Counted from the first letter of the stretch, positions 11,104-22,958 are shown. The stretch: DNA of 64,000 nt from Serripes groenlandicus (GCA_031761405.1 JASEVX010000017.1:6621668-6685667); one strand, 5' to 3'. Made by a program: numbers and translations. Notes: generated by a model not told the origin, from the letters alone.

Positions 11104-11343
11104 TTAACACTTTCCCACATATAGACGCATATAGACGCTTTCTGACGTCTCTGCAGCAGACGACTTTTTGAAAACATAGTGACAAAAGGAGAAATTGCAC
11201 AGAACGTGCAATTTCTCCTTTTGCCACAATGTTTTCCACTTTTTGTCATAGGTTATCCATTCAATTATAGAGATTTTCTATGTTTTGACAAAATATGTTC
11301 AAATTCGTCTGCTGCAGAAATGTCGTATGAGGGAAAGGGTTAA
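11104..11343 (+). mobile_element. T1 MITE
   Basis: TTAACACTTTCCCACATA left end with a duplicated TATAGACGCA, core GAAATTGCAC..GTGCAATTTC, right end TATGAGGGAAAGGGTTAA. Confidence 0.8.
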
Positions 11344-11411
11344 AGAAGCAGCATGCTCATGGTATGGAAACATTTCATCATAAATTGATCTACGTCACGC
11401 GATAACAGACC

Positions 11412-11649
11412 TTAACACTTTCCCACATATAGACGCATATAGACGCTTTCTGACGCCTCTACAGCAGACGACTTTTGAAATCAATTTGGCAAAAGGAGAA
11501 ATTGCTTATTATGAGGGTTTTCTCCATTTGCCACAATGATTTCAACTCTATTCAATAATCATACCATCATTTTTAGAGATTTTCTATATTTCGGATTTGA
11601 TAATTTCAAGGTCGTCTGCTGTTGATTTATTGTATGTGGGAGGGGGTTA
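11412..11649 (+). mobile_element. T1 MITE in a duplicated flank
   Basis: The same left 50 bases and upstream flank as 11104 (AAATTGATCT.CGTCACGCG), but the body belongs to another T1 subtype ending GTATGTGGGAGGGGGTTA. Confidence 0.75.
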
Positions 11650-11883
11650 CCAGACTTCGACATTAATGGTCATTACGATCAAATAATACACTTAAAAATT
11701 CACAGGTGTTTCCCCAAAACCATTCCAAATTGGCATCAAGACAGTTGCCTTAAATACACTTGATGCGATTCTGATCTTCACCTTCACTGTTTGCTTATTC
11801 CCGAAGGTGGAATCTCGTAGGGTGGTACAAAATGAGACTTTATATTAACATAAGATGATTTTAAGTCAGACTTCAAGCACACT

Positions 11884-12050
11884 TCGAGGGCTTGGCGTGA
11901 AACGGTTGTAACTAAACAGAACGAGCAATGGCACCTAAATTTCCATTGTTTACCAAGAAAACGCTTATAAAGAGTTTATGGCGAGGTGATTAACCTTAGT
12001 AAAAAAATACCAATATTTTTAGTTACAACCGTTTCACGCCAAGCCCTCGA
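11884..12050. mobile_element. D palindromic MITE, internally deleted
   Basis: TCGAGGGCTTGGCGTGAAAC at the left and its complement at the right, with half of the core hairpin deleted. Confidence 0.75.
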
Positions 12051-12057
12051 CTTTCTT

Positions 12058-12136
12058 TAACCCTAGAGTCGGATTAAACCACATCTTCAACAGACGACTT
12101 TTGAAAACATTGTGGCTAAAGAAGAAATTGCTCATT
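12058..12136 (+). mobile_element. T1 MITE left fragment
   Basis: TTAACCCTAGAGTCGG, CAGACGACTTTTGAAAACAT and AGAAATTGCTCA, then the match stops. Confidence 0.55.
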
Positions 12137-12199
12137 TAATCTACTTATGTACTTGATTACGAACCGAGGCGATCCCTGATCACAGATTCAAACTCTTTA

Positions 12200-12510
12200 T
12201 TTCGTGACGTAAACAGCCATGTTTCTTGTTGCATAATCATTTCCTACTAATTTGTCCTTATTCTATAGAAATACGCAAAAAATATTTAAAATCCTACTAT
12301 TATACGTGGCCAAATTTAAAGAAATTCGAAAATCTAATGATATCAGGTAACAAAAAAATAATATATATTTCATTTAATGAAATATATTTATCATGCGAAT
12401 ACACGCAGAACCTCGAAGTGACCATTTCACAATCAAATTGTAATATTTTTTTATTATGTACTTGCCTCTCTACTTGTAAAGTTGTTAAAAGTATTTGTAT
12501 TTACTTATAA
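12200..12510 (+). pseudogene. LINE reverse transcriptase C-terminal remnant
   Basis: The frame reads LLHNHFLLICPYSIEIRKKY, then YYYTWPNLKKFENLM. This fits the conserved HFLL.CP...LR.KY and NL.KF..LM motifs near the C-terminus of many molluscan LINE proteins. Upstream domains are missing. The final 50 residues have no clear match. Confidence 0.55.
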
Positions 12511-12737
12511 CAAATTCTGTATGAACATATAAGTTATCATCGTGACATTATAAAGCAGTATGTTACAGCTAATACTAATAATAATAGTGTAACAGATATA
12601 TTTAACTCATTATGAGGATAATTCAATGCAAATCCTAGTATTACGAATAAAGTAATCTGATAATTAAGCTCTAATACGAATCCCCACGTCACAGCAACCA
12701 ACCAATCAATGAACTGAAACTACAGATACTGTTTCTG

Positions 12738-12947
12738 TTAACCCTTTCGCTGCCAAGGGCAATTAAATACTTTTGCAAACAATGTAGATTCAGATGAGAC
12801 AGCTCATAATGAGCTGCCTCTCCTGAAATCTGCATTGTTTGCCACTTAGACATTAAATGTTACCAAATTTCCTGTTGGACGAACAATGGAGTGGTCCAAT
12901 GTTCAACATGAACGAGTCTTTGTGAAATTCGGCAATGAGAGAGTTAA
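12738..12947 (+). mobile_element. T2 MITE
   Basis: TTAACCCTTTCGCTGCC to GGCAATGAGAGAGTTAA, core CAGCTCATAATGAGCTG with GCAAACAATG and CATTGTTTGC arms. Confidence 0.75.
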
Positions 12948-12984
12948 TGCACTCACAGGGAGGATGAACCAAACATCGTACATA

Positions 12985-13251
12985 TGAGCCGTCCCGCGAG
13001 AAAACCAACATTGTGGACTCTGCGTAAAGTATCGACCCGGATCAGCCTAAATATGCCACGCAGGCTTACCCGGGTATACACTTTTCGCCTCCTGTTGATT
13101 TTCTGTTTCAGGAATCATTACTCTATACCTCTATTCCCCCTGAGACGGACTGTCTCGGCCCGGATCAGTCTGCGCGGACTGCGCATGCTGATATGGGTCG
13201 ATGTATTACGCAGAGGCCATAAATGTTGGTTTTCTCGCGCGGGACGGCTCA
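12985..13251. mobile_element. E palindromic repeat
   Basis: TGAGCCGTCCCGCGAG at the left and CGCGGGACGGCTCA at the right. Inner arms hold GATCAGCCT motifs around TCGCCTCCTGTTGATTTTCT and a CTCTATACCTCTATTCCCCC block. Confidence 0.8.
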
Positions 13252-13442
13252 TGTGCTAATATATGTCTGAAACTCAAAAGGACCGTCACTGTTTGCTTAT
13301 CCCAGAAAGGTGGATGTTCTTGTGGCGCGGTCCAATTATCTATAATGTGTACTACCACAATACTAGCAGACAATCTGATTTTATACTGCGGAATAGCAAC
13401 AGGGACAACCTATTGGTTGTTTTCAATTCCAGTGAATTCTAT

Positions 13443-13673
13443 TTAACCCTGTCCCACATCCGGCAATTCTGCAGCAGACGACTTTGAATGTATTTTGTCA
13501 CAAAATAGAAAACCTCCATAACTGAATGGATAACCTATGACAAAAAGTGGAAAACATTGTGGAAAAAGGAGAAATTGCACGTTTTGTGCAATTTCTTCTT
13601 TTGTCACTATGTTTTTCAAACAGCCGTCTGCTGCAGAGGCGTCAGAAAGCGTCTATATGAGGGAAAGGGTTAA
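13443..13673 (-). mobile_element. T1 MITE
   Basis: TTAACCCTGTCCCACATC left end, core GAAATTGCACGTTTTGTGCA, right end TATGAGGGAAAGGGTTAA. Confidence 0.8.
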
Positions 13674-13901
13674 CCCTGTCCCACATCCAACAATTCTGCA
13701 TCAGACGACTATAACAACATCCGGGGACAAATGTAGAAAAAGCTCCAGAAAGTATAGTATAGTTATTGAATAGAGTTGAAAACATTGTGGCTATAGAAAA
13801 AAAAATGCTTTTTATTGGCAATTTATCTTTTTGTCACAATATTTTCAAAAGTCGTCTGCTTCAAATGCGTCAAAATTGGTGTGCATGGTGGAAAAGGTTA
13901 A
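13670..13901 (-). mobile_element. T1 MITE sharing a TTAA with its neighbour
   Basis: TTAACCCTGTCCCACATCC to GTGGAAAAGGTTAA. The left TTAA is the right TTAA of the previous copy. Confidence 0.7.
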
Positions 13902-13990
13902 GTTATGACCGTTTGGGTCGGTTGAATAATAGTCTGTCTAAGTAAAAATGTGAGTGTCTTGCAAATACTTGAATGGTCTGCATGGTGAAT

Positions 13991-14098
13991 TAACCCTTTT
14001 CAACCTGCCAACGTATTTTGACATTTTTAGAAGTGTGTTTGCCTTCATGTGTTTAAAGTCGTCTGCTGCAGATTTTTTTGTAAGAGGGAAATGGATAA
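13991..14098 (+). mobile_element. T1 MITE, short
   Basis: TTAACCCTTTTCAACC left, AAAGTCGTCTGCTGCAGATT and GTAAGAGGGAAATGGATAA right; the core is deleted. It borders the 56-bp array. Confidence 0.55.
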
Positions 14099-14465
14099 AA
14101 CAGCTACATTATAAATATGTGAATTCTATTCCCGAAAATAATAAGTCTTGACTCCCGTGCAACATTAGAAATATGTGAATTCTATTCCCGAAAATAATGA
14201 GTCTTGACGCCCGTGCAACATTGGAAATATGTGAATTCTATTCCCGAAAATAATGAGTCTTGACGCCCGTGCAACATTGGAAATATGTGAATTCTATTCC
14301 CGAAAATAATGAGTCTTGACGCCCGTGCAACTTTATAAATATGTAAATTCTATACCCGAAAATAATGAGTCTTGACGCCCGTGCAACATTGGAAATATGT
14401 GAATTCTATTCCCGAAAATAATGAGTCTTGACGCCCGTGCAACATTATAAATATGTAAATTCTAT
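14099..14465 (+). repeat. 56-bp minisatellite
   Basis: About 6.5 units with GTGAATTCTATTCCCGAAAA and GAGTCTTGACGCCCGTGC, 56 bases apart, at 90-98 percent identity by eye. Confidence 0.92.
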
Positions 14466-14734
14466 TAATTATTCAAGAAAATGTTTCGGAAAACGAAAAC
14501 ATTCTCATTTTCCCACGATGGTTTGGCTCTTTCCCAAAATTCCCAGATGTCCCCTCATATGTTTAAAAAGCGGTAAATATTCATAACAGACGATTGATTA
14601 GTAAATTCAAACATGGGAAATGCATTAGTTACTGTATGGGAATCATCGTGATATTGTTTAACCTGTTCCCGCATACAAGAACCAAGCAGCTCACGACTTC
14701 GAAAACGTTAAGAGTCAAACATGGTAGAGTTAAT

Positions 14735-15003
14735 TGTACGCTGCTCATACCTGTGGAACTGCCTCGAGTGCGGGAGGTCGCGGGTTCGATCGTGTGCCGG
14801 GTCATACCAAATATTTTAAATATTTTAGTAATGGCTGCAATATTTGGCGATCAGGGTTGCGGGGTTAGCATTACGACTGACTGGATGGTGTCAGGATAAA
14901 TGGACAAGTATCACTGGTAACTTACCCAGGAAACGCCGTGATATAACTGAACAATTGTTGAAAATGGCGTTTAACACCACACAAACAAACAAATAAACAC
15001 CCA
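14735..15003 (+). mobile_element. tRNA-derived SINE, full length
   Basis: Head with GCGGGTTCGATCGTGTGCC (B box), body GGTTGCGGGGTTAGCATTAC, tail AACGCCGTGATATAACTG and GGCGTTTAACACCACAC with an AAACA-rich end. Confidence 0.75.
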
Positions 15004-15028
15004 TGCTAGTTTAATCATATTAACCCCA

Positions 15029-15087
15029 AAAACAACAAATCTGCAGCAGACGGCTTTATAAACCCGTATTCCATAATTTCAAAAATC
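15029..15087 (-). mobile_element. T1 MITE fragment
   Basis: TTAACCCC, AACAAATCTGCAGCAGACGG, then worn sequence. Confidence 0.4.
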
Positions 15088-15278
15088 TCTTTCAGGGGCA
15101 GTTTTGGCGTTTTTGCAAATAATACAGATTTAGGTGAAACAGCGCTGTTTGAGATCACCATTTTTTAATCCCTCGAGTTATCAAAATATTCAAAAGCTCT
15201 TATTACAAGAACAATGGAGCCGCCTGGTCTAGAACATGGAAGATTCTGATTTTGGCAAGTTGGCACTGAAAGAGTTGA
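15088..15278 (+). mobile_element. T2 MITE, worn
   Basis: CTCTTTCAGGGGC left end, GCAAATAATACAGATTTAGG, ACAATGGAG, and GGCACTGAAAGAGTT right end. Confidence 0.6.
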
Positions 15279-15431
15279 AATGATAGTTTTATCATTTGAT
15301 AGAGTTTTAACACATTGCGTCAAAAGAAGAAAGTATCCATCCTTATCAAACTGAATACACTGATTATTGACATAGCCTCACCGGAGTTTACACCAGTATC
15401 AATTACATGCATGCTGGTGCAGCATCTGCAG

Positions 15432-15661
15432 TTAAACCTTTCCCTCATATAGACGCTTTCTGACGCCTCTGCAGCAGACGGCGTTTTGAAAACATAGTGA
15501 CAAAAGAAGAAATTGCACAAAACGTGCAATTTCTCCTTTTGCCACAATGTTTTCCACTTTTTGTCATAGGTTATCCATTCAATTATGGAGATTTTCTATG
15601 TTTTGACAAAATATGTTCAAAGTCGTCTGCTGCAGAATTGTCGTATGAGGGAAAGGGTTAA
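15432..15661 (+). mobile_element. T1 MITE, first unit of a dimer
   Basis: TTAAACCTTTCCCTCATA to TATGAGGGAAAGGGTTAA, core GAAATTGCAC..GTGCAATTTC. One of the best-kept copies. Confidence 0.85.
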
Positions 15662-15827
15662 AGCAGACGGCGTTTTGAAAACATAGTGACAAAAGAAGAA
15701 ATTGCACAGAACGTGCAATTTCTCCTTTTGTCACAATGTTTTTCCACTTTTAGTCATAGGTTATCCATCTGACAAAACATGTTCAAAGTCGTCTGCTGCA
15801 GAATTGTCGTATGAGGGAAAGGGTTAA
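15658..15827 (+). mobile_element. Headless T1 unit of the dimer
   Basis: TTAA followed at once by GCAGACGGCGTTTTG. Same breakpoint and internal deletion as 6509-6672; ends TATGAGGGAAAGGGTTAA. Confidence 0.85.
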
Positions 15828-15864
15828 TGTAAAACCGATTGGTTGATAGATGATAGGGGATAAG

Positions 15865-16090
15865 TGAGCCGTCTCACGAGAAAACCAACTCGCAGTACGC
15901 TCAGGCTAATCCGGGCCGACACATTCCTTCTCAAGGGGGATAGAGGTATAGAGTAATGATTCCTGAATCAGAAAATCCACAGGAGGCGAAAATGGTATAT
16001 CCGGATTATCCTACGCGGGATGCTTAGGCTGATCCGGGTCGATACTTTACGCAGAGTTCACAGTGTTGGTTTTTCTCGTTCGTAGGCTCA
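15865..16090. mobile_element. E palindromic repeat
   Basis: TGAGCCGTCTCACGAG to GTTCGTAGGCTCA, with CAGGAGGCGAAAA in the middle. The left arm is shortened. Confidence 0.75.
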
Positions 16091-16150
16091 AGTGTTCTCT
16101 GCTGTTCTCTTATCAATGGACTATTCTAGAAGGGTAAAAATACCGCGGTC

Positions 16151-16273
16151 TTAACCCTACACACAGACACAGTTGAAAACAACTTTTGAAATCATTGGGG
16201 CAAAAAGGAGAAATTGCTCATTTTGAGTGAGTTCTCATTTTGTCAGAGCGTTTTCAACTATATTCAATACTTA
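16151..16273 (+). mobile_element. T1 MITE, cut by the foldback element
   Basis: TTAACCCTACACACAG, GGCAAAAAGGAGAAATTGCT and TTTTCAACTATATTCAATAC, then stops at the foldback end. Confidence 0.55.
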
Positions 16274-17233
16274 TTAGTCGCAGGGCAGAAGCCCGCGACT
16301 TCTATTTTTAATAGCTTTTCGGAAATTACATGGGAGGAGGAGTTATTATTAGAAAAAAAACAAATTTAAATGTCTTGAACATATTACAATTGCGTTTGTT
16401 TAAAAACACTAAGTTATGACCCATCTAAAATGAAATAAATATTCCGATGTTTTAAGTATTTGCATTTCTTTATTTTGACTCGCATTTCTTTTTTGAGGTT
16501 TTATTTACGAAGACAAAACCGTCCCTATGAGACTTGCAGCATACTGTTATGTGGCAATATCGAGATAAAAATCACGTCGAATTCTTCTTTAAAATAGCAA
16601 TTTTAACTTACTGAATGATATTTTCATGTTCAAAGAGATGTCTTGATTTGTGAAGAATGCATTTTATAATGTTTATCCATGTATATCTAAAATATGAACT
16701 GTTTCTAAGCTAAAACTGTTGATCGCGTGACTCTCGAATACCAACTGCGTAGATCAATCTCCTTTGCAGAGAGCCGCTCTTTACACTCACTTACAAATAT
16801 AAAATTATAGGTGATTTAAAATGTTTATTTGGTTCGAAACAAATGAAGAAAAGAACAAACCGAGATAAAACTGATTTTAATAGAACAATGACTTTGAACG
16901 AACACTCTCTGCCGATCTGCATATTGTTATGCATCATTGACACAAGGGCACTCATCATAATATAATTTTAAAACATGAGTATTTTGTTATTTTCATTATA
17001 TAAAAGGAAGGAAAGAATTACAATAAATTAACATGTTGTAGGGCTCAGTTTATGTTCGAAATTAAGTTTAAATTATACCACAATTTCAATGAGATTTAAC
17101 TGTTTAGCTGATATTATATTTCGAAGGTGGTCTAATTTATAAATATTGGACTACATTTCAACATTTGTTAAAGTATGATATAATTAGGATGCCAAGCTAT
17201 GAGAAAAAGAGAAAACTCATGTCTTCAGCGATT

Positions 17234-17309
17234 TAACCCTTATCTCATTGTTTCAAAAGTAGATTGCTGCAAAGGTGTCAAATGTTGACTTTAATAGCGG
17301 AAAGGTAAA
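17234..17309. mobile_element. T1 remnant inside the foldback
   Basis: TTAACCCTTATCTCAT, TTTCAAAAGTAGATTGCTGC and GCGGAAAGGT only. Confidence 0.35.
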
Positions 17310-17912
17310 ATGACGTGCTATTGCATGCAAATCCTAAATTGTCTGTTTTGTGGTTTTATTGATAAATAATAAAATTCAAATATTCTGACAAACATCTTGA
17401 AAAGTGTATGTGGAATTCATAAATCTTATAATTATTCCTTAATGAAAGCAGTGTATACATACTAAGACTAATGATTGGCAAGATTACTCATTTCCATTAC
17501 TGTTTATGATCAATAATAAGTTTGCTGTGTGTATGGTCAACCTACTAAGATTGGTCATAAACAATGAAAGGCTTCAATTATCATTCACTTCGTTGACAAA
17601 ACAATGCAAGTTATGATACATTTTCTCTTGACGCCACCCCTGATGATCCAATAAGCCCCTCAGTTGATAACTGTTTATTCAACTACTATAATGTTAGTGT
17701 TATGCATAACTGCACTATGGATGTCAGGCGACATTGATGCGTTCCATCTCTTGTACTTTCATTTAAAGCGATTATCAATTGCGTAGATATGTAAACAGCA
17801 TTCGACTGCAGTCTTGTTGCTGATGGTGGGTAATGTCAACCGTAAAGTTTGTAATGCGATGTTTTAGAGACGTGTACCTTTTGAAAGCATATGATGCCAA
17901 AATGTAACATGT

Positions 17913-18142
17913 TTAACCCTTTCCCTCATACGACAATTCTGCAGCAGACGACTTTGAACGTATTTTGTCAAAAAATAGAAAATCTCCTTAATTGAATGGA
18001 TAACCTATGACGAATAGTGGAAAACATTGTGGCAAAAGGAGAAATTGCACGTTTTGTGCAATTTCTCCTTTTGTCACTATGCTTTCAAAAAGCCGTCTGC
18101 TGCAGAGGCGTCCGAAAGCGTTTATATGAGGGAAAGGGTTAA
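17913..18142 (-). mobile_element. T1 MITE inside the foldback
   Basis: TTAACCCTTTCCCTCATA to TATGAGGGAAAGGGTTAA, full length, core GAAATTGCACGTTTTGTGCA. It inserted after the foldback formed. Confidence 0.85.
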
Positions 18143-18924
18143 AACTGAAACTATGATGTTTGATACAAAGTTAAAAAAATCGTCGAGAAATTTCTCATTT
18201 TCAAATAAAGTTGTTGGGGCTCGTCTACTGCAGAGTCGCCTGTATTATGGAAATGAGTGAAGTTAAAACTACCCAGACATGCAACTTTGTTTCCGATAGT
18301 GACACAGTTTATTAACATATGTAAGGCGTTGCTGTCCTCACTTGATTTCAATAAAGTACAAGAGAAAGTTGATGCAACGCATCAATGTCGCCGGATATCC
18401 ATAGTGCAGTTATGCATAACACTAACATTTTAAATCACCTATAATTTACTATTTGTAAGGGAGTGTAAAGAGCGGCTCTCTGCAAAGGAGATTGATCTAC
18501 GCAGTTGGTATTCGCGAGTCACGCAGGTGCGCGTAAGTAAACAAATTAGACTGCGACGTAAAGGTTTATAGTTATCGCCTTTTGATTACATGTAGTATAT
18601 AGTGTAAAAATAAAGTATACCAGTCTAGCTAATAGGGACTGTTTTGTCTTCGTAAATAAAACAAAAAAACATAAATGCGAGTCAAAATAAAGAAACTGAA
18701 AGTACCTAAAACATCGGAATATTTATTTCATTTTAGATGTGTCATTACTTAGTGTTTTTAAACAAACACAATTGTAATATGTTCAAGACATCTAAATGTG
18801 TTTCTTTCTAATAATAATCCCCCCTCCCATGTGATTTCAGAAAACCTATTAAAAATAGAAGTCGCGGGCTTCTGCCCGGCGACTAACAATATTGAAGATG
18901 ACACAGACGACAAATTCCATTGAT

Positions 18925-19172
18925 TGTTTGGTGTTTTTACACCGCTTTCAACAATTGTTCAGTTATATCACGGCGTTTCCTGGGTAAGTTACCAGTGATA
19001 CTTGTCCATTTATCCTGACACCATCCAGTCAGTCGTAATGCTAACCCCGCAACCCTGATCGCCAAATATTGCAGCCATTACTAAAACGTTTAAAATATTT
19101 GGTATGACCTGGCACACGATCGAACCCGCGACCTCCCGCACTCGAGGCATCAGCTCTACCACTACAACACAT
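18925..19172 (-). mobile_element. tRNA-derived SINE, full length
   Basis: Minus strand: GTAGTGGTAGAGCTGATGCC (A-box region), GCGGGTTCGATCGTGTGCC (B box), GGTTGCGGGGTTAGCATTAC body, GCCGTGATATAACTGAAC tail. Same family as 14735-15003. Confidence 0.78.
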
Positions 19173-19249
19173 TGCAGACGAATTTCGAAAAGAAAAAAAA
19201 ATCAATTTGAGCCAATACTTTAAAAAGTGTAGTTACTACTTTCCCTTCT

Positions 19250-19335
19250 TGGCGATCAGCGTTGCGGGGTTAGCATTACGCCATATTCGCTGGTGTCTGA
19301 ATCAATAGACATGTAGTACTGATAACTTACCCACG
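19250..19335 (+). mobile_element. SINE body fragment
   Basis: GTTGCGGGGTTAGCATTACG and GATAACTTACCCACG match the body of the SINE above. Confidence 0.5.
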
Positions 19336-19679
19336 TACTTCACTTATTTAGAAGGTCAAAGATGAGCAATTAAATCCCTTCTTTATTTCAATTTAAATCA
19401 ACAAATTTCAACCATCAATTGGTACACTTTCTTCAATACTTCCAGTTAAAACACTATTTATCGTCGGAAAGAGTTACCTCATAGCTTTAAAATAATCCAA
19501 CAACATTTTACAAAATTTGGTTTTCCACGTACTCTATTTTGCAGTATCAGACAAGTTCAACATATCAATAATGATAAAAGATCTGACAGTTCCAGTGCAT
19601 CACTATACACATAAACAATGGTGTTAACTCTTTGTCACATATTTAATGCAGTCAATCGAGGTTTTACACTCATTTCTAC
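19336..19679. other. No recognisable feature
   Basis: AT-rich; no gene or repeat family was recognised. Confidence 0.4.
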
Positions 19680-19885
19680 TTAACCCTTTCAGCGCCAAAG
19701 GCAATATTGAGGTTTTTGCAAACAATACTGATTCAGGCGAGTCAGCTCGTAACGAGCTGTCTCACCTGAAATCAGCATTGTTTGCCTTTTAGTTATCAAA
19801 ATTGTCTAAACTTTGATTACATGAGTAATGGAGATTTTGAATATGGAAGAATCTACTTTAAACAATTCGGCGCTGAAAGAGTTAA
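19680..19885 (+). mobile_element. T2 MITE
   Basis: TTAACCCTTTCAGCGCC to GGCGCTGAAAGAGTTAA, core CAGCTCGTAACGAGCTG. The best T2 copy here. Confidence 0.85.
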
Positions 19886-21164
19886 CAACACAAGTATATG
19901 GACTATTTCGTTAGATCAGCCTGGACCGCAGATGTGGTTGATATAATTTGACCTAGATCTTTTAACAAATTAAAGTTGCTATGAGTTATATACGGCATAT
20001 TCACGACAGAAAACTTCTTGCAAATACGAGCGAAAGTAAAAACTATGCAGGGAGTCGTCGAATTAGCGATGTCACAAATCAGGAGTTTTATTCTCCATCT
20101 CGAATAAGGCTGATACTAAAAGTAATAAAAAAAACTCCTCAGCATTAAATCATCCACAATAAAACAAGAAATCACGAATAAAAAACTGCAAAAAGAACCA
20201 CTTTATTGCGAGTTTTCTCTCTGCGAAGTCAAAAAGTCAATATTTTTCGGGACTGTACACGATGATAACAAGCTGTTCCCGATGTTATAAAGTCAAAGGG
20301 GCGTGATAGTTGGCAATACACAGTTTAAACCAGATTGTTTGTTTCTCAGGGTCACCTAAACTATGTTCTATCAATTACTCTTCATAATATCCATACTGGT
20401 TTTATCATAAGGGTGTTCCTGAATCAATGAGAGCTAGAATTAGAATTCAATCTCTCAGTCAAAGTTATGGAAATAATTGGTCAAAGGAGGTGGAAAATAA
20501 ATGAGGACAAAAGTAGCAAGTTTACCCTTTACTCATCAAGAGGAGAAGGTTAGTTAAAAATTGAAGAGCTGCTTACATTCTGAAAACAATAGTCAATGTG
20601 TGGATGCAGACAGAAATGGCACGTTTCCACGCCGTTTTTCAAGCAATCTTGGACTCGAAAGCTGGTATTCAAATCTCCCTCTAAATTCACGCCTCGCACC
20701 ACAAGCAGTGTTGTTACGTGTCTGTCGCTTAACATATGGATCAGAAGGAGAATAAGGTTCAACCGCAAAAAAAAAAAACATGGAGTTTCCCCATATACAA
20801 ACATTAATCTCAACTATAATTACCCAATTACTATTTTTAGTAATCTATTTTTGATTATTTATTTTTTGGACCCTTGACAAAATCCGAATATTCCGACCCA
20901 ATCTGTTGTATGCCACCACACACTGCATTCCTGGAGAATCTGCTGGAATTGCCTTTTTAACTAGATATATCTCAACTACGATTAAAGCGACTTGTCATTG
21001 AATGGTGTTTCGTATGAGGCATACCTCTCCAATTAGAGAGCGACTTCCATAACTTTGAGGAGATATATCTCTGTAAATCAGACAAGATCACCACATTTAA
21101 TGAGATCGTAATTAAAGTAACATGTAAATTTATATATATGAGCTGCGTCTAGCGATTTAGAGTA
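19886..21164. other. No gene recognised
   Basis: Open frames at 20550-20877 overlap on both strands, carry no domain and lack splice context. A poly-A run lies at 20767. Confidence 0.4.
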
Positions 21165-21925
21165 TTATTGACTCTCCGTAACGGGATCATATAAAGGTAA
21201 ATAAGGGCTCTTATTAACACTCCGTAACGGGATCATATAAAGGTAAATAAGGGCTCTTATTAACACTCCGTAACGGGATCATATAAAGGTAAATAAGGGC
21301 TCTTATTAACACTCCGTAACGGGATCATATAAAGGTAAATAAGGGCTCTTATTAACACTCCGTAACGGGATCATATAAAGGTAAATAAGGGCTCTTATTA
21401 ACACTCCGTAACGGGATCATATAAAGGTAAATAAGGGCTCTTATTAACACTCCGTAACGGGATCATATAAAGGTAAATAAGGGCTCTTATTAACACTCCG
21501 TAACGGGATCATATAAAGGTAAATTAGGGGTCTTATTAACACTCCGTAGCGGGATCATATAAAGGTAAATTAGGGGTCTTATTGACTATCCGTAGCGGGA
21601 TCATATAAAGGTAAATTATCGGTCTTATTTACACTCCGTAACGGGATCATATAAAGGTAAATTAGGGTTCTTATTTACACTCCGTAACGGGATCATATAA
21701 AGGTAAATTATTGGTCTTATTAACACTCCGTAACGGGATCATATAAAGGTACATTAGGAGTCTTATTGACTATTCGTAACGGGATCATATAAAGGTAAAT
21801 TTTGGGGTAAATGGGTGGGGGTCTTATTTACACTCCGTAACGGGATCATATAAGGGTATATTGGGGATCATATAAGGGTATATTGGGGATCTTTTTGACT
21901 CTCCGTAACGGCATCATATAAAGGT
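21165..21925 (+). repeat. 46-bp satellite array A
   Basis: About 16 units with ACTCCGTAACGGGATCATAT and AAAGGTAAAT. The first eight are almost identical; later ones diverge and change length, so growth was recent at the left end. Confidence 0.95.
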
Positions 21926-22830
21926 AAATTGGCGGAAAATTAAGTAGGGCTACAATTTTGTCAAAAGTTCAATCTTTGAATAGATTTAATATACGTGAGA
22001 CTGTGAATACAGCTGACGAATACACAGGCTCGTCTTCACTGTACGCAGATGTTTAAAGAACCAAGTAGTTGCAACGTTTTGAAATAGTAAAGCTGCTACT
22101 GATAAAATGAGTGGTTTGGCTTTGTTTCGTTTTAACCGTTAAAAATAATCGTTAACTGACTCAAGAATGGAACCAAGCACAGAAGCTATAAGACTATGAC
22201 AACGTATTTTTTCCCATAAATAAACTGTGTGCTCAAACGAGACATCTGAACGGACAATTTACTCAATAAATTCGTGTCGGACCAATCACGATACTTGAGC
22301 ATTTAGTCTGAGCACATAGCAGCATAGTTAAGCAATTTAAGGGTCTGTTCTCGAACAGATTAACGGCTTTGATATCATGAGGTCAATGGCTCATTTTCCG
22401 GGGACAGTGAAAGTATAAATCACGATTATCTGTGCAAATACGCGATTTACATGAATTCCTTACATAATATCGTAAACACAGATAACAAAATGACAATATG
22501 ATGTAAAACAGAAGTGCTTTATACTGTAATTATAGATAGATATCGTCCTGGAGGATTAATACTCTTGAAATATTGCCATTTTCGACGAGTTTAACAACGC
22601 CACATGAAAAATGCTTTCGGTGCCAACGAGAAAAAAATAGATAAATCTTGTCCCTTTGTAGGTAGTAGGGTCTACCTTGTTTGCAGTTTAACCCTTCACC
22701 TTGGAAGATTTTGGAATTGTTTTTTATACGCTTAAGAAGATCGGAGTAGGTGTGTACTCTAATCATAATATATGTCTCAATTTCTTTTACACGGAACATT
22801 GCCTTTTCTTTCAAGTAACCAATTTGAAAT
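21926..22830. other. No gene recognised
   Basis: Mixed sequence. The minus-strand frame at 22530-22814 shows no domain. Confidence 0.4.
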
Positions 22831-22958
22831 TAAATACAGCTAAACTGCTTTAATTGACGTAACATTGGCACTTTTATCTCGGTATTTCTTTTATGACAAT
22901 GGCTCTCACACGCATACACTAATACTAAGTTTGTGATAAAGCAGTTTAGCTGTATTTA
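22831..22958. repeat. Inverted repeat with 22-bp perfect arms
   Basis: TAAATACAGCTAAACTGCTT at 22831 is repeated as its complement ending at 22958, around an 84-base loop. Confidence 0.85.

Larger units (their letters stand above)
16274..18886. mobile_element. Long foldback (inverted-repeat) element
   Basis: The ends are inverted copies: GTCGCAGGGCAGAAGCCCGC at the left and the complement of GTCGCCGGGCAGAAGCCCGC at the right, flanked by TA. Matching continues inward for about 500 bases, including the AAACAGTCCC or GACAAAACCG, AACTGCGTAGATCAATCTCC and AGAGAGCCGCTCTTTACACT blocks. The right arm then skips about 870 bases of the left arm and rejoins near GCATAACTGCACTATGGAT (17706). No transposase frame is visible. 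A T1 element is inserted at 17913-18142. Confidence 0.8.

Noticed and set aside
13954..14151. Short frames repeating in many places (for example MWQKEKLHVLCNFFFCHYVF)
   Set aside because: They are translations of T1 copies; the same words recur at 15320, 18027, 39244 and 51747.
20550..20877. Overlapping open frames on both strands as a gene
   Set aside because: No domain, no conserved pattern and no splice sites; probably chance.
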